From Aegilops tauschii subsp. strangulata (lineage: Eukaryota; Streptophyta; Magnoliopsida; Poales; Poaceae), in NCBI RefSeq assembly GCF_002575655.3, contig NC_053035.3, positions 375,511,792 to 375,575,791 of the forward strand: DNA of 64,000 bases, in the 5' to 3' direction. The position numbers were made by a program, and so were the translations under genes. Positions 1 to 12,269 of this stretch are shown in pieces (within the stretch, counting starts at the first letter, position 1; each line of letters opens with the position of its first letter). The notes under the pieces are model-generated. The model saw nothing but the letters and a program-made list of their open reading frames with translations, was not told the origin of the DNA and searched no databases.

Positions 1-263
1 ATAGCCAGACTATATGATTTTGTAGGGATAAATTTCTTTGGCCATGTTATTTTGAGAAGACATAATTGCTTAGTTAGTATGCTTGAAGTATTATTATTTT
101 TATGTCAATATGAACTTTTGTCTTGAATCTTTCGGATCTGAATATTCATACCACAATTAAGAAGAATTACATTGAAATTATGCCAAGTAGCACTCCGCAT
201 CAAAAATTCTGTTTTTATCATTTACCTACTCGAGGACGAGCAGGAATTAAGCTTGGGGATGCT
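1..263 (+). mobile_element. 3' end of internal domain of a Gypsy LTR retrotransposon, with polypurine tract
   Basis: This is the last part of the internal, non-coding region of an LTR element whose body lies left of the window. It ends in a purine-rich stretch (about 248-262, core AAGCTTGGGGATG) directly before an LTR starting TGATATGTC. That is the expected arrangement of polypurine tract and 3' LTR for a plus-strand element. No open frame is visible. From memory the sequence resembles the Sabrina/WHAM group of Triticeae Gypsy elements; this name is tentative. Confidence 0.75.
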
Positions 264-1835
264 TGATATGTCTCCAACGTATCTATAATTTTTTATTGTT
301 CCATGCTATATTATCTTCTGTTTTGGACATTATTGGGCTTTATTATTCACTTTTATATTATTTTTGGGACTAATCTATTAACCGGAGGCCCAGCCCAGAA
401 TTGCTATTTTTTGCCTATTTCAGAGTTTCGCAGAAAAAGAATATCAAACGGAGTCCAAACAGAATGAAACCTTCGGGAACGTGATTTTTGGAACGAACAT
501 GATCCAGGAGACTTGGACCCTACGTCAAGCAACCAACAGGGAAGCCACGATTTAGGGGGGCGCGCCTACCCCCCTAGGGCGCGCCCTCCACCCTCGTGGG
601 CCCCCTGTTGCTCCACTGATGTACTTCTTCCTTTTATATATACCTACGTACCCCCAAACGATCAGATACGGAGCCAAAAACCTAATTCCACCGTCGCAAC
701 CTTCTGTACCCACGAGATCCCATCTTGGGGCCTGTTCCGGAGCTCCGCCGGAGGGGGCATCCATCACGGAGGGCTTCTACATCAACACCATAGCCTCTCC
801 GATGAAGTGTGAGTAGTTTAACTCAGACCTTTGGGTCCATAGTTATTAGCTAGATGGCTTTCTCTCTCTTTTTGGATCTCAATACAATGTTCTCCCCCTC
901 TCTCGTGGAGATCTATTCGATGTAATCTTCTATTGCGGTGTGTTTGTTGAGACCGATGAATTGTGGGTTTATGATCAAGTTTATCTATGAACAATATTTG
1001 AATCTTCTGAATTCTTTTATGTATGATTGGTTATCTTTGCAAGTCTCTTCGAATTATCAGTTTGGTTTGGCCTACTAGGTTGATCTTTCTTGCAATGGGA
1101 GAAGTGCTTGGCTTTGGGTTCAATCTTGCGGTGTCCTTTCCCAGTGACAGTAGGGGCAGCAAGGCACGTATAGTATTGTTGCCATCGAGGATAACAAGAT
1201 GGGGTTTTTATCATATTGCATGAATTTATCCCTCTACATCATGTCATCTTGCTTAAGGCGTTACTCTGTTCTTATGAACTTAATACTCTAGATGCATGCT
1301 GGATAGCGGTCGATGTGTGGAGTGATAGTAGTAGATGCAGGCAGGAGTCGGTCTACTTGTCTCGGACGTGATGCCTATATACATGATCATACCTAGATAT
1401 TCTCATAACTATGCTCAATTCTGTCAATTGCTCAATAGTAATTTGTTCACCCACCGTAAAATACTTATGCTCTTGAGAGAAGCCACTAGTGAAACCTATG
1501 GCCCCCGGGTCTATCTTCATCATATTAATCTTCCAACACTTAGTTATTTCCTTTGCTTTTATTTTACTTTGCATCTTTATCATAAAAATACCAAAAATAT
1601 TATCCTATCATATCTATCAGATCTCACTCTCGTAAGTGACCGTGTAGGGATTGGCAACCCCTTATCGGTTGGTTGCGAGGATTTATTTGTTTTGTGTAGG
1701 TGCGAGGGACTCGCGCGTAGCCTCCTACTGGATTGATACCTTGGTTCTCAAAAACTTAGGGAAATACTTACGTTACTTTGCTGCATCACCCTTTCCTCTT
1801 CAAGGGAAAACCAACGCAGTGCTCAAGAGGTAGCA
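264..1835 (+). mobile_element. 3' LTR of a Gypsy element (Sabrina/WHAM-like), 1572 bp
   Basis: The LTR begins TGATATGTCTCC and ends GAGGTAGCA. It carries a TATA-like run (TTTTATATATA, about 633-643) in the sense orientation, with candidate transcript leader downstream. The bases after it (1836-1840, ACGGT) continue directly into a reverse-transcriptase reading frame of another element, so this element inserted into that coding region. The matching 5-bp duplication should sit beyond the left edge. Small open frames inside the LTR are not genes. Confidence 0.8.
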
Positions 1836-4298
1836 ACGGTTATGTCATTTGGATTGACTAATGCCCCTGCCTATTTCATGAGTATGATGAACAAGGTGTT
1901 CATGGAGTTCTTGGATAAGTTTGTCGTAGTGTTCATTGATGATATGGTGTACTCAAAGAATGAAGAGGAGCACAAGGAGCATTTGCGTTTAGTTCTCGAG
2001 AAGCTCAGGGAACATCAGCTTTATGCCAAGTTCAGCAAATGTGAATTTTGGTTGAAGGAAGTTGGATTTCTTGGACATGTTATATCAGGAGAAGGTATAG
2101 CAGTAGAACCTACCAAGGTCCAGTCAGTCACTGATTGGCTAGCACCCACCTAAGTAGGAGAGATCCATAGTTTTCTTGGACTCGCGGGATATTACCAGAG
2201 ATTCAATGAGAATTCTCCAAGATTGCGAAGCCCATGACGGAGTTGTTGAAGAAGGACACTAAGTTCAAGTGGACCGAAGAGCGTGAGGCCAGTTTTATGG
2301 AGCTGAAGAAACGTTTGGTTACAACCCCAGTGCTGATTCTGCCGGATATACGCAAGGATTTCCAAGTGTATTGTGATGCTTCTTGCTTAGGACTTGGAGG
2401 TGTACTTATGCAGGACGGAAGAGTTGTTTCATATGCCTCACGACAGCTTCGACCGCATGAGTTGAACTATGCCATGCATGATTTGGAGTTAGCAGCTGTA
2501 GTGCATGCACTCAAGACTTGGAGACATTTTCTTATTGGAAACCGTTGTGATGTGTACACGGATCACAAGGTTTTGAAGTACATTTTCACGCAGAAGGAGC
2601 TGAATCTCAGGCAAAGGAGATGGTTGGAGCTTATAAAGGATTATGATATGAAGCTACACTATCATCCAGGCAAGGCCAATGTCGTAGCAGACACTTTGAG
2701 CCGGAAGAGTTATGTGAATACCCTCATAAGCGGAGGATTACCGAAGGAGTTAGCCGAAGATCTCAAGGAGCTTCGCTTGGAGATAGTCCCTAGAGGTTTT
2801 GTCGCGGCAATGGAGGTACAGTCAACATTATTGGGAAAGATTCGAGAAGCTCAGAAGGATGACAAGGAAATTGCTGAGATAAAGGAGAAAATGAGCAAAG
2901 GAAAAGCCAAAGGTTTTCATGAGGATGAGCACGACACTTTATGGTTCGAGGACCGCGTTTATGTACCCCATAATGCAGAGATCAGGAAGTTAATACTTTA
3001 GGAAGCTCATGACTCGCCATACTCGATACACCCCGGAAACACCAAGATGTATTTGGATTTGAAGGAGCGTTTCTGGTGGACTGGTATGAAGAAGGATATT
3101 GCCGAGTATGTAGCAATGTGTGATGTATGTCGTAAAGGCAGAACATCAGAAGCCAGCAGGATTACTGCAGCCTATGCCGATACCCGAATGGAAGTGGGAC
3201 AAGCTTGGCATGGATTTCATCACCGGATTACCCAGGACCCGATCGGGATATGATTCTATCTGGGTAGTAGTGGATCGTCTGACCAAAGTGGCTCACTTTA
3301 TCCCAGTGAAGACCACCTATACGAGTGTGAAGTTGGCCAAGATATATATGACCAGGATCGTATGTCTGCATGGAGTTCCGAGGACCATCGTATCCGATAG
3401 AGGGACTCAGTTTACTTCGAAGTTTTGGCATCAGCTGCACCAGACTTTGGGTACTAGGCTAGAGTTTAGTACAGCCTTTCATCCGCAGACAGATGGACAG
3501 ACCGAGAGAGTCAATCAGATTTTGGAGGACATGTTGAGAGCCTGTGCATTAGATTATGGATCTAGTTGGGATGATAATTTGCCTTATGCGGAGTTCTCAT
3601 CCAACAACAGTTACCAAGCCAGTTTGAAGATGGCACCTTTTGAAGCTCTGTACGGGAGAAGGTGCAGGACACCGTTGATGTGGGATGAAGTTGGAGACCG
3701 TCAGTTGTTTGGACCAGATTTGATCAAAGAGTCAGAAGAGAAGGTTAAGTTGATTCGAGATAGACTGAAGGTAGCTCAGTCCAGGCAGAAGAGTTATGCA
3801 GACTCAAAACGCAAGGAGGTAGTCTATGAAATCGGAGAGAAAGCATATCTTCGTGTGTCACCCCTCCGAGGAGTTAAACTTTTTGGAGTGAAGGGAAAGT
3901 TAGCCCCGAGATTTGTAGGACCATACCGAGTTTTGGAACGTATGGGAGAAGTGGCCTACAAGTTAGAGTTACCCGAAGGATTGTCAGGAGTTCATAATGT
4001 GTTTCACGTTTCCCAGTTGAAGAAGTGCCATCAAGAGATGGCCGATATTCCTCTAAGAGATACAGTGCCCCTGGAAGCAATTCAATTGCATAGTGATTTG
4101 ACCTACGAGGAGAAACCTGTCAAGATTCTCGAGTCTGCCAGCCGAGTTACACGCAGCAAGGTTATCAAGTTTTGCAAAGTTCAGTGGAGCCACCATACCG
4201 AGGATGAAGCCACCTGGGAACGAGAGGAAGACCTACGGAAAGACCACCCACACCTATTTTCCAGCCAACCCAAATCTCGAGGGCGAGATTCATCTTAA
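1836..4298 (+). pseudogene. Chromovirus (Gypsy) pol fragment: RT, RNase H, integrase, chromodomain; disrupted
   Basis: The translated pieces show, in order, reverse transcriptase ([13 protein letters not shown], then a catalytic-type FIDD), RNase H (YCDASCLGLGGVL; TDHK), integrase with core motifs GMDFITGLP, VSDRGTQF and GQTERVNQ, and a C-terminal chromodomain-like segment (YEEKPVKILE to ATWEREEDL). This order is that of plant chromoviruses, probably the Tekay/Del lineage. The gag, protease and first half of the RT are missing because the element at 264-1835 interrupts it. Further damage is a TAA at 2151-2153, a one-base loss near 2215, a TAG at 2999-3001 and a frameshift near 3130 that spoils the integrase zinc finger. 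The frame from 3120 to 4298 is otherwise continuous and stops just before the polypurine tract (4297-4306). The element is old and inactive. Confidence 0.93.
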
Positions 4299-4310
4299 GG
4301 GGGGTAGGTT

Positions 4311-4978
4311 TGTAACATCCCAATTTTCAATTTGGATGTTATACATAGGTCATCATATGCATATCATATTTTATTTGCATCCCGTTTGCGATCCTAGAAA
4401 TCCTAAGCAACTCAAGGACCCACGGAGAGAGTTGGGGATTTCATTATTTTCATATTTCAATTTTTCTCAAATTTGAAAAGAGGATCATTTTGGTTTTAAT
4501 ATTTTTCTCTCCGGAATATTTCCAATATTAAAAATAAAAGAGAGGAAAAAATATGACTTCTCCAAAATAAAAGAAATATTGGAGGAAAAATGTTAAAATC
4601 AAATAAATATTTTGTTTGGATTTTATTTGAATTAGAAAAATATGCATTTTTCAAAATTGCATTTTTAGGCCAGAAAAATGTTCACTTTGTTCTAAATATT
4701 TTATTTAGACAGTGAAAATTGTTTTTTGCATTTTAGAATTTTTCTTATTTTTATTTAGGATTTTCTTTGGCAGAATTTAAAAAAAAATTGTTTCGCCCGA
4801 CTAGGCCAACAGCCCAGCCGAGCGGACCGAAGCCCAGCGCCGCCAACCTCCTCCATCGCCGTGGTCGGCGCGGAGTCCGAGGAGTCTGGCGCGCCGTCGC
4901 CGCCCGACTTCGGCCCCAAGTCGGAGCCCCCCTCCCACCGAGGCTATTTAAGCTGGCCCCCCTCCGCCCGCCGCCTCT
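4311..4978 (+). mobile_element. Truncated 3' LTR of the chromovirus (Fatima-like)
   Basis: The LTR starts TGTAACATCCC right after the G-rich polypurine tract at 4297-4306. It is nearly the same sequence as the start of the solo LTR at 6553, so both belong to one family (Fatima-like from memory; tentative). A TATA-like CTATTTAAG lies at 4944-4952, with the same motif in the second copy at about 15261. Sequence after about 4978 switches abruptly to the middle of an Angela LTR, so about 2 kb of this LTR has been lost. Confidence 0.8.
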
Positions 4979-5928
4979 TGACAATTTTGAGACTCCTCGT
5001 CATGTCCATGATCTCATCCGAGACTCCGAACAACCTTCAGTCATCAAATCACATAAACTCATAATACAAATCGTTATCGAACATTAAGCGTGCGAACCCT
5101 ACGGGTTCGAGAACTATGTAGACATGACCGAGACATATCTCCGGTCAATAACCAACAGCGGAACATGGATGCTCATATTGGCTCCCACATATTCTACGAA
5201 GATCTTTATCGGTCAAACCGCATAACAACATACGTTGTTTCCTTTGTCATCGGTATGTTACTTGCCCGACATTCGATCGTCGGTATCATCAAAACCTAGT
5301 TCAATCTCGTTACCGGCAAGTCTCTTTACTCGTTCCGTAATGGATCATCCGGCAACTAACTCATTACTCACATTGCTTGCAAGGCTTATAGTGATGTGCA
5401 TTACCGAGAGGCCCTAGAGATACCTCTCCGATACATGGAGTGACAAATCCTAATCTCGATCTATGCCAACCCAACAAACACCTTCGGAGACACCTATAGA
5501 GCATCTTTATAATCACCCAGTTACGTTGTGACGTTTGATAGCACACAAGGTGTTCCTCCGGTATTCGGGAGTTGCATAATCTCATAGTCTGAGGAACATG
5601 TATAAGTCATGAAGAAAGCAGTAACAATAAAACTGTAACGATCATAATGCTAAGCTAACGAATGGGTCTTGTCCATCACATCATTCTCCTAATGATGTGA
5701 TCCCATTCATCAAATGACAACACATGTCTATGGTTAGGAAACATAACTATCTTTGATAAATGAGCTAGTCAAGTAGAGGCATACTAGGGACACTTTGTTT
5801 TGTCTATGTATTCACACATGTACTAAGTTTCCATTTAATACAATTCTAGCATGAATAATAAACATTTATCATGATATAAGGAAATATAAATAACAACTTA
5901 TTATTGCCTCTAGGGCATATTTCCTTCA
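4979..5928 (-). mobile_element. Truncated Angela/BARE1-type Copia LTR
   Basis: From about 4985 (GAGACTCCTCG) to the terminal TTCCTTCA at 5928, this matches the last ~940 bp of the complete Angela LTRs at 13507-15238 and 38505-40241, read on the plus strand. These elements lie on the minus strand, so this is the 5' part of the LTR. The other ~790 bp and any internal domain are gone. The fusion point with the chromovirus LTR is near 4979; the alignment is ambiguous by a few bases. The right end abuts an F-box gene exon, so this was an insertion into that gene. Confidence 0.82.
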
Positions 5929-6552
5929 GTTACCGGATCATTATCCGTTCAGGTACAACAGTCTTCTTCTTCTCCTTCTTATATATTATTGGACATCACA
6001 TTTTATCTATTTTTTGTTGATCCATATGTTCGCATGTCATCCAGAAAATGATTCCCACAAGCTTGACCCGGCCTCTGCGCACAGTGAAGATCTTGGCACT
6101 ACAATCTGTCGACCCCGATCTGGATGAAGTTGTTAGATTGCTTAGGTGCTTTCCTTGCACGGAGAAGCTATACATCGAGGTGATGCTCCTTTCCTGTTAA
6201 TTGTTAACTACAATGGAGCTCATTTTTTGTTACTTTTGCCCATGATTACAATGACAAATGTAGAATGATTTCTAAAGTAAATTTGGAGGATTTTAATACA
6301 TATATTTTTTGAGATGCTAGTGTTGTATGCGTTTTATTCCTTTGTCTGACATGCTTTCGTGATAAAAGTTTACCATGAACGATTGAAGGTGGCATTTCAC
6401 TCTTTTCATGTATTTTAGAAATCCTTCAAATCAATGAGGCCCGAAGTGTTCAAATCCGCAGCTAGGCACTAATATGTTGTCTTCGTTTGCAGATACTAGC
6501 AGGCCCGAAAGTAGAAAATGTTGGGGAATATAACAATCCCATTGACTGCCTT
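5929..6552 (+). pseudogene. F-box/FBD-type gene relic, central exons (upstream of LTR insertion)
   Basis: Three exon pieces can be read with GT-AG introns: the tail of an exon at 5929-5952 (ends ..GSLSVQ), exon 6045-6179 (45 codons; includes RPLRTVKILAL and LLRCFPCTEKLYIE) and exon 6493-6552 (20 codons; ends ..NNPIDCL). The introns are 5953-6044 and 6180-6492. The order 'RTVKILAL...LRCFPC.EKLYI' is typical of the segment between leucine-rich repeats and FBD domain in grass F-box proteins, which act as substrate adaptors in SCF ubiquitin ligases. The F-box and leucine-rich exons are missing, replaced by the Angela LTR ending at 5928. The last exon is cut at 6552 by a solo LTR flanked by GCCTT duplications and resumes at 21133. 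The assignment to F-box/FBD rests on recognising the sequence pattern, without a search. Confidence 0.72.
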
Positions 6553-7184
6553 TGTAACATCCCAATTTTCAATTTGGATGTTATACATAGGTCATCATAT
6601 GCATATCATATTTTATTTGCATCCCGTTTGCGATCCTAGAAATCAGAAGCAACTCAAGGACCCATGGAGAGAGTTGGGGATTTCATTATTTTCATATTTG
6701 AATTTTTCTCAAATTTGAAAAGAGGATTATTTTGGTTTTAATATTTTTCTCTCCGAAATATTTCCAATATTAAAAATAAAAGAGAGGAGAAAATATGACT
6801 TCTCCCAAATAAAATAAATATTGGAGGAAAAATATTAAAATCAAATAAATATTTTGTTTGGATTTTATTCAAGATTTTATTTGAATTAGAAAAATATGCA
6901 TTTTTTAAAATTGCATTTTTAGGCCAGAAAAATGTTCAGTTTGTTCTAAATATTTTATTTAGATGGTGAAAGTTGTTTTGGCATTTTTAGATTTTTTCTT
7001 ATTTTTATTTCGAATATTCTTCGGCGGATTTTTTTATAAAAAAACCATTTCGCCCGACTAGGCCAATGGCCCAGCCGAGCGGGCCGAAGCCCAGCGCCCT
7101 CAACCGCCTCTATCGCCGTGGTCGGCACGGACTCCGAGAAGTCCGGCGCGCCACCGCCGCCCGACTTCGGCCCGAAGTTGGAGC

Positions 7185-8252
7185 TGTTGGGGAACGTAGT
7201 AATTTCAAAAAAATTCTACGCACACGCAAGATCATGGTGATGCATAGCAACGACAGGGGAGAGTGTTGTCCACGTACCCTCGTAGACCGAAAGCGGAAGC
7301 GTTAACACAACGCGGTTGATGTAGTCGTACGTCTTCACGATCCGACCGATCAAGTACCGAACGCACGGCACCTCCGAGTTCAGCACACGTTCAGCTCGAT
7401 GACGTCCCTCGAACTCCGATCCAGCCGAGTGTTGAGGGAGAGTTTCGTCAGCACGACGGCGTGGTGACGATGATGATGTTCTACTGACGCAGGGCTTCGC
7501 CTAAGCTCCGCAACGATATTATCGAGGTGTAATATGGTGGAGGGGGGCACCGCACACGGCTAAAAGATCATAGATCAATTGTGTGTCTAGAGGTGCCCCC
7601 CTGCCCTCGTATATAAAGGTGCAAGGGGGAGGCCGCCGGCCTAGGAGGTAGAGGCGCGCCAGGAGGAGTCCCACTCCTACCGGGAGTAGGACTCCCCCCC
7701 TTTCCATGTTGGACTAGGAGTGGAAGGGGGAAGAGGTGGAGGGGAGGAAGGAAGGGGGGCGCCGCCCCCCTCTCCTTGTCCTATTCGGACTGGGGGGAAG
7801 GGGGGCGCGGCCCTGCCCTAGCCTCCTCTCCTCTCTTCCACCTAGGCCCAATAAGGCCCATTAAGTTACCGGGGGGTTCCGGTAACCTCCCGGTACTCCG
7901 GAAAAATCCCGACTTCACCCGGAACACTTCCGATGTCATGAAGAAAGCAATAGCAACATACTAAACGATCGAGTGCTAAGCTAACGGAATGGGTCAAGTC
8001 AATCACATCATTCTCCTAATGATGTGATCCCGTTAATCAAATGACAACTCATGTCTATGGCTAGGAAACATAACCATCTTTGATTAACGAGCTAGTCAAG
8101 TAGAGGCATACTAGTGACACTCTGTTTGTCTATGTATTCACACATGTATTATGTTTCCGGTTAATACAAATCTAGCATGAATAATAAACATTTATCATGA
8201 TATAAGGAAATAAATAATACTTTATTATTGCCTCTAGGGCATATTTCCTTCA
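7185..8252 (-). repeat. 3' LTR of Angela copy 1, with a 0.66-kb internal deletion
   Basis: It matches the partner LTR at 13507-15238 but jumps from CCGATGTC (ending 7937) straight to ATGAAGAAAG. In the partner those two points are about 666 bp apart (14258 and 14925). Both break points carry the trinucleotide GTC, so the loss looks like a microhomology-mediated deletion after insertion. The polypurine tract (minus-strand AAGTGGGAGAT) adjoins its right end. Confidence 0.88.
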
Positions 8253-8285
8253 ATCTCCCACTTGCACTAGAGTCAATAATCTAGA

Positions 8286-11200
8286 TTACATAGTAATGAT
8301 TCTTACACCCATGGAGTCTTGGTGTTGATCATGTTTTGCTCGTGGAAGAGGCTTAGTCAACGGATCTGCAACATTCAGATCCGTATGTATCTTGCAAATT
8401 TCTATGTCTCCCACCTGGACTAAATACCGGATGGAATTGAAGCGTCTTTTGATGTGCTTGGTTCTCTTGTGAAATCTGGATTCCTTTGCTAAGGCAATTG
8501 CACCAGTATTGTCACAAAAGATTTTCATTGGTCCCGATGCACTAGGTATGACACCTAGATCGGATATGAACTCCTTCATCCAGACTCCTTCATTTGCTGC
8601 TTCCGAAGCAGCTATGTACTCCGCTTCACACGTAGATCCCGCCACGACACTTTGCTTAGAACTGCACCAACTGACAGCTCCACCGTTCAATGTAAACACG
8701 TATCCGGTTTGCGATTTAGAATCGTTCGGATCAGTGTCAAAGCTTGCATCAACGTAACCATTTACGATGAGCTCTTTGTCACCTCCATAAACGAGAAACA
8801 TATCCTTAGTCCTTTTCAGGTATTTCAGGATGTTCTTGACCGCTATCCAGTGATCCACTCCTGGATTACTTTGGTACCTCCCTGCTAAACTTATAGCAAG
8901 GCACACATCAGGTCTGGTACACATCATTGCATACATGATAGAGCCTATGGCTGAAGCATAGGGAACATCTTTCATCTTCTCTCTATCTTCTGCAGTGGTC
9001 GGGCATTGAGTCTTACTCAATCTCACACCTTGTAGTACATGCAAGAACCCTTTCTTTGCTTGATCCATTTTGAACTTCTTCAAAACTTTGTCAAGGTATG
9101 TGCTTTGTGAAAGTCCAATTAAGCGTCTTGATCTATCTCTATAGATCTTGATGCCTAATATATATGCAGCTTCACCGAGGTCTTTCATTGAAAAACTCTT
9201 ATTCAAGTATCCCTTTATGCTATCCAGAAATTCTATATCATTTCCAATCAGCAATATGTCATCCACATATAATATTAGAAATGCTACTGAGCTCCCACTC
9301 ACTTTCTTGTAAATACAGGCTTCTCCAAAAGTCTGTATAAAACCAAATGCTTTGATCACACTATCAAAGCGTTTATTCCAACTCCGAGAGGCTTGCACCA
9401 GTCCATAAATGGATCGCTGGAGCTTGCACACTTTGTTAGCTCCCTTTGGGTCGACAAAACCTTCCGGTTGCATCATATACAACTCTTCTTCCAGAAATCC
9501 ATTCAGGAATGCAGTTTTTACATCCATTTGCCAAATTTCATAATCATAAAATGCGGCAATTGCTAACATGATTCGGACAGACTTAAGCATCGCTACGGGT
9601 GAGAAGGTCTCATCGTAGTCAATCCCTTGAACTTGTCGAAAACCTTTCGCAACAAGTCGAGCTTTATAGACAGTAACATTACCGTCAGCGTCAGTCTTCT
9701 TAAAGATCCATTTATTTTCAATGGCTTGCCGATCATCGGGCAAGTCAACCAAAGTCCATACTTTGTTCTCATACATGGATCCCATCTCGGATTTCATGGC
9801 CTCAAGCCATTTTGCGGAATCTGGGCTCACCATCGCTTCTTCATAGTTCGTAGGTTCGTCATGGTCTAGTAACATAACCTCCAGAACAGGATTACCGTAC
9901 CAATCTGGTGCGGATCTTGATCTGGTTGATCTACGAGGTTCAGTAATAACTTGATCTGAAGTTTCATGATCATTATCATTAACTTCCCCACTAATTGGTG
10001 TAGGTGTCGCAGAAACTGGTTTCTGTGATGATCTACTTTCCAATAAGGGAGCAGGTATAGTTACCTCATCAAGTTCTACTTTCCTCCCACTCACTTCTTT
10101 CGAGAGAAACTCCTTCTCTAGAAAGGATCCATTCTTAGCAACGAATGTCTTGCCTTCGGATCTGTGATAGAAGGTGTACCCAACAGTCTCCTTTGGGTAT
10201 CCTATGAAGACACATTTCTCCGATTTAGGTTCGAGCTTATCAGGTTGAAGTTTCTTCACATAAGCATCGCAACCCCAAACTTTAATATACGACAACTTTG
10301 GTTTCTTGCTAAACCATAGTTCATAAGGTGTCGTTTCAACGGATTTTGATGGTGCCCTATTTAGAGTGAATGCAGCCGTCTCTAAAGCATAACCCCAAAA
10401 CGATAGTGGTAAATCAGTAAGAGACATCATAGATCGCACCATATCTAGTAAAGTACAATTACGACGTTCGGACACACCATTACGCTGTGGTGTTCCGGGT
10501 GGCGTGAGTTGCGAAACTATTCCGCATTGTTTCAAATGTAGGCCAAACTCGTAACTCAAATATTCTCCTCCGCGATCTGATCGTAGAAACTTTATTTTCT
10601 TGTTACGATGATTTTCAACTTCGCTCTAAAATTCTTTGAACTTTTCAAATGTTTCAGACTTATGTTTCATTAAGTAGATATACCCATATCTGCTCAAATC
10701 ATCTGTGAAGGTGAGAAAATAATGATATCCGCCACGAGCCTCAATATTCATCGGACCACATACATCTGTATGTATGATTTCCAACAAATCAGTTGCTCTC
10801 TCCATAGTTCCGGAGAACGGTGTTTTAGTCATCTTGCCCATGAGGCACGGTTCGCAAGTACCAAGTGATTCATAATCAAGTGATTCCAAAAGTCCATCAG
10901 TATGGAGTTTCTTCATGCGCTTTACACCGATATGACCTAAACGGTAGTGCCACAAATAAGTTGCACTGTCATTATCAACTCTGCATCTTTTGGCTTCGAC
11001 ATTATGAATATGTGTGTCACTACTATCGAGATTCATTAAAAATAGACCACTCTTCAAGGGTGCATGACCATAAGAGATATTACTCATATAAATAGAACAA
11101 CCATTATTCTCTGATTTAAATGAGTAACTGTCTCGCATTAAACAAGATCCAGATATAATGTTCATGCTCAACGCTGGCACCAAATAACAATTATTTAGGT

Positions 11201-12269
11201 CTAATACTAATCCCGAAGGTAGATGTAGAGGTAGCGTGCCGACCGCGATCACATCGACTTTGGAACCATTTCCCACGCGCATCGTCACCTCGTCCTTAGC
11301 CAATCTTCGCTTAATCCGTAGCCCCTGTTTCGAGTTGCAAATATTAGCAACAGAACCAGTATCAAATACCCAGGTGCTACTACGAACATTAGTAAGGTAC
11401 ACATCAATAACATGTATATCACATATACCTTTGTTAACCTTGCCATCCTTCTTATCCGCCAAATACTTGGGGCAGTTCCGCTTCCAGTGACCAGTCTGCT
11501 TCCAGTAGAAGCACTCAGTTTCAGGCTTAGGTCTAGACTTGGGTTTCTTCTCCTGAACATCAACTTGCTTGCTGTTCTTCTTGAAGTTCCCTTTCTTCTT
11601 CCCTTTGCCCTTTTTCTTGAAACTAGTGGTCTTACTGACCATCAACACTTGAGGCTCCTTTTTGATTTCTACCTCCGCTGCCTTTAGCATTGCGAAGAGC
11701 TCGGGAATTGTCTTGTTCATCCCTTGCATGTTATAGTTCATCACGAAGCTCTTGTAGCTTGGTGGCAGTGATTGAAGAATTCTGTCAATGACGCTATCAT
11801 CTGGAAGATTAACTCCCAGTTGAATCAAGTGATTATTATACCCAGACATTTTGAGTATATGCTCACTGACAGAACTATTCTCTTCCATCTTGCAGCTGTA
11901 GAACTTATTGGAGACTTCATATCTCTCAATCCGGGCATTTGCTTGAAATATTAACTTCAACTCCTGGAACATCTCATATGCTCCATGACGTTCAAAACAT
12001 CGTTGAAGACCCGGTTCTAAGCCGTAAAGCATGGCACACTGAACTATCGAGTAGTTATCAGCTTTGCTCTGCCAGACATTCATAACTTCTGGTGTTGCTC
12101 TTGCAGGAGGCCTGGCACCTAGCGGTGCTTCCAGGACATAATTCTTCTATGCAGCAATGAGGATAATCCTCAAGTTACGGACCTAGTCCGTGTAATTTCT
12201 ACCATCATCTTTCAACTTTGCTTTCTCAAGGAACGCATTAATATTCAATGGAACAACATCACGGGCCAT
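8286..12269 (-). pseudogene. Angela gag-pol polyprotein, copy 1, inactivated
   Basis: Compared with the open copy at 40239-44264 this is the same Copia polyprotein: gag, zinc knuckle, protease (VFDTGS), integrase, reverse transcriptase (YVDDILLI) and RNase H. The start codon is at 12267-12269. Three in-frame TAG codons are present at 12183-12185 (TGG in copy 2), 12147-12149 (CAG) and 10626-10628 (CAG). A knuckle cysteine is lost (CFYWKQTGHWKRNC instead of CFYCK..). Near 9030-9050 two small indels shift and then restore the frame, giving KGFLHVLQG for KGSCLYYKKG. One lysine codon is missing near 9705. The normal TAA stop is retained at 8286-8288. The copy cannot encode its own transposition. 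Confidence 0.93.

Noticed and set aside
1335..1736. 133-codon frame in the first LTR
   Set aside because: It lies wholly within an LTR and has no domain; a chance frame.
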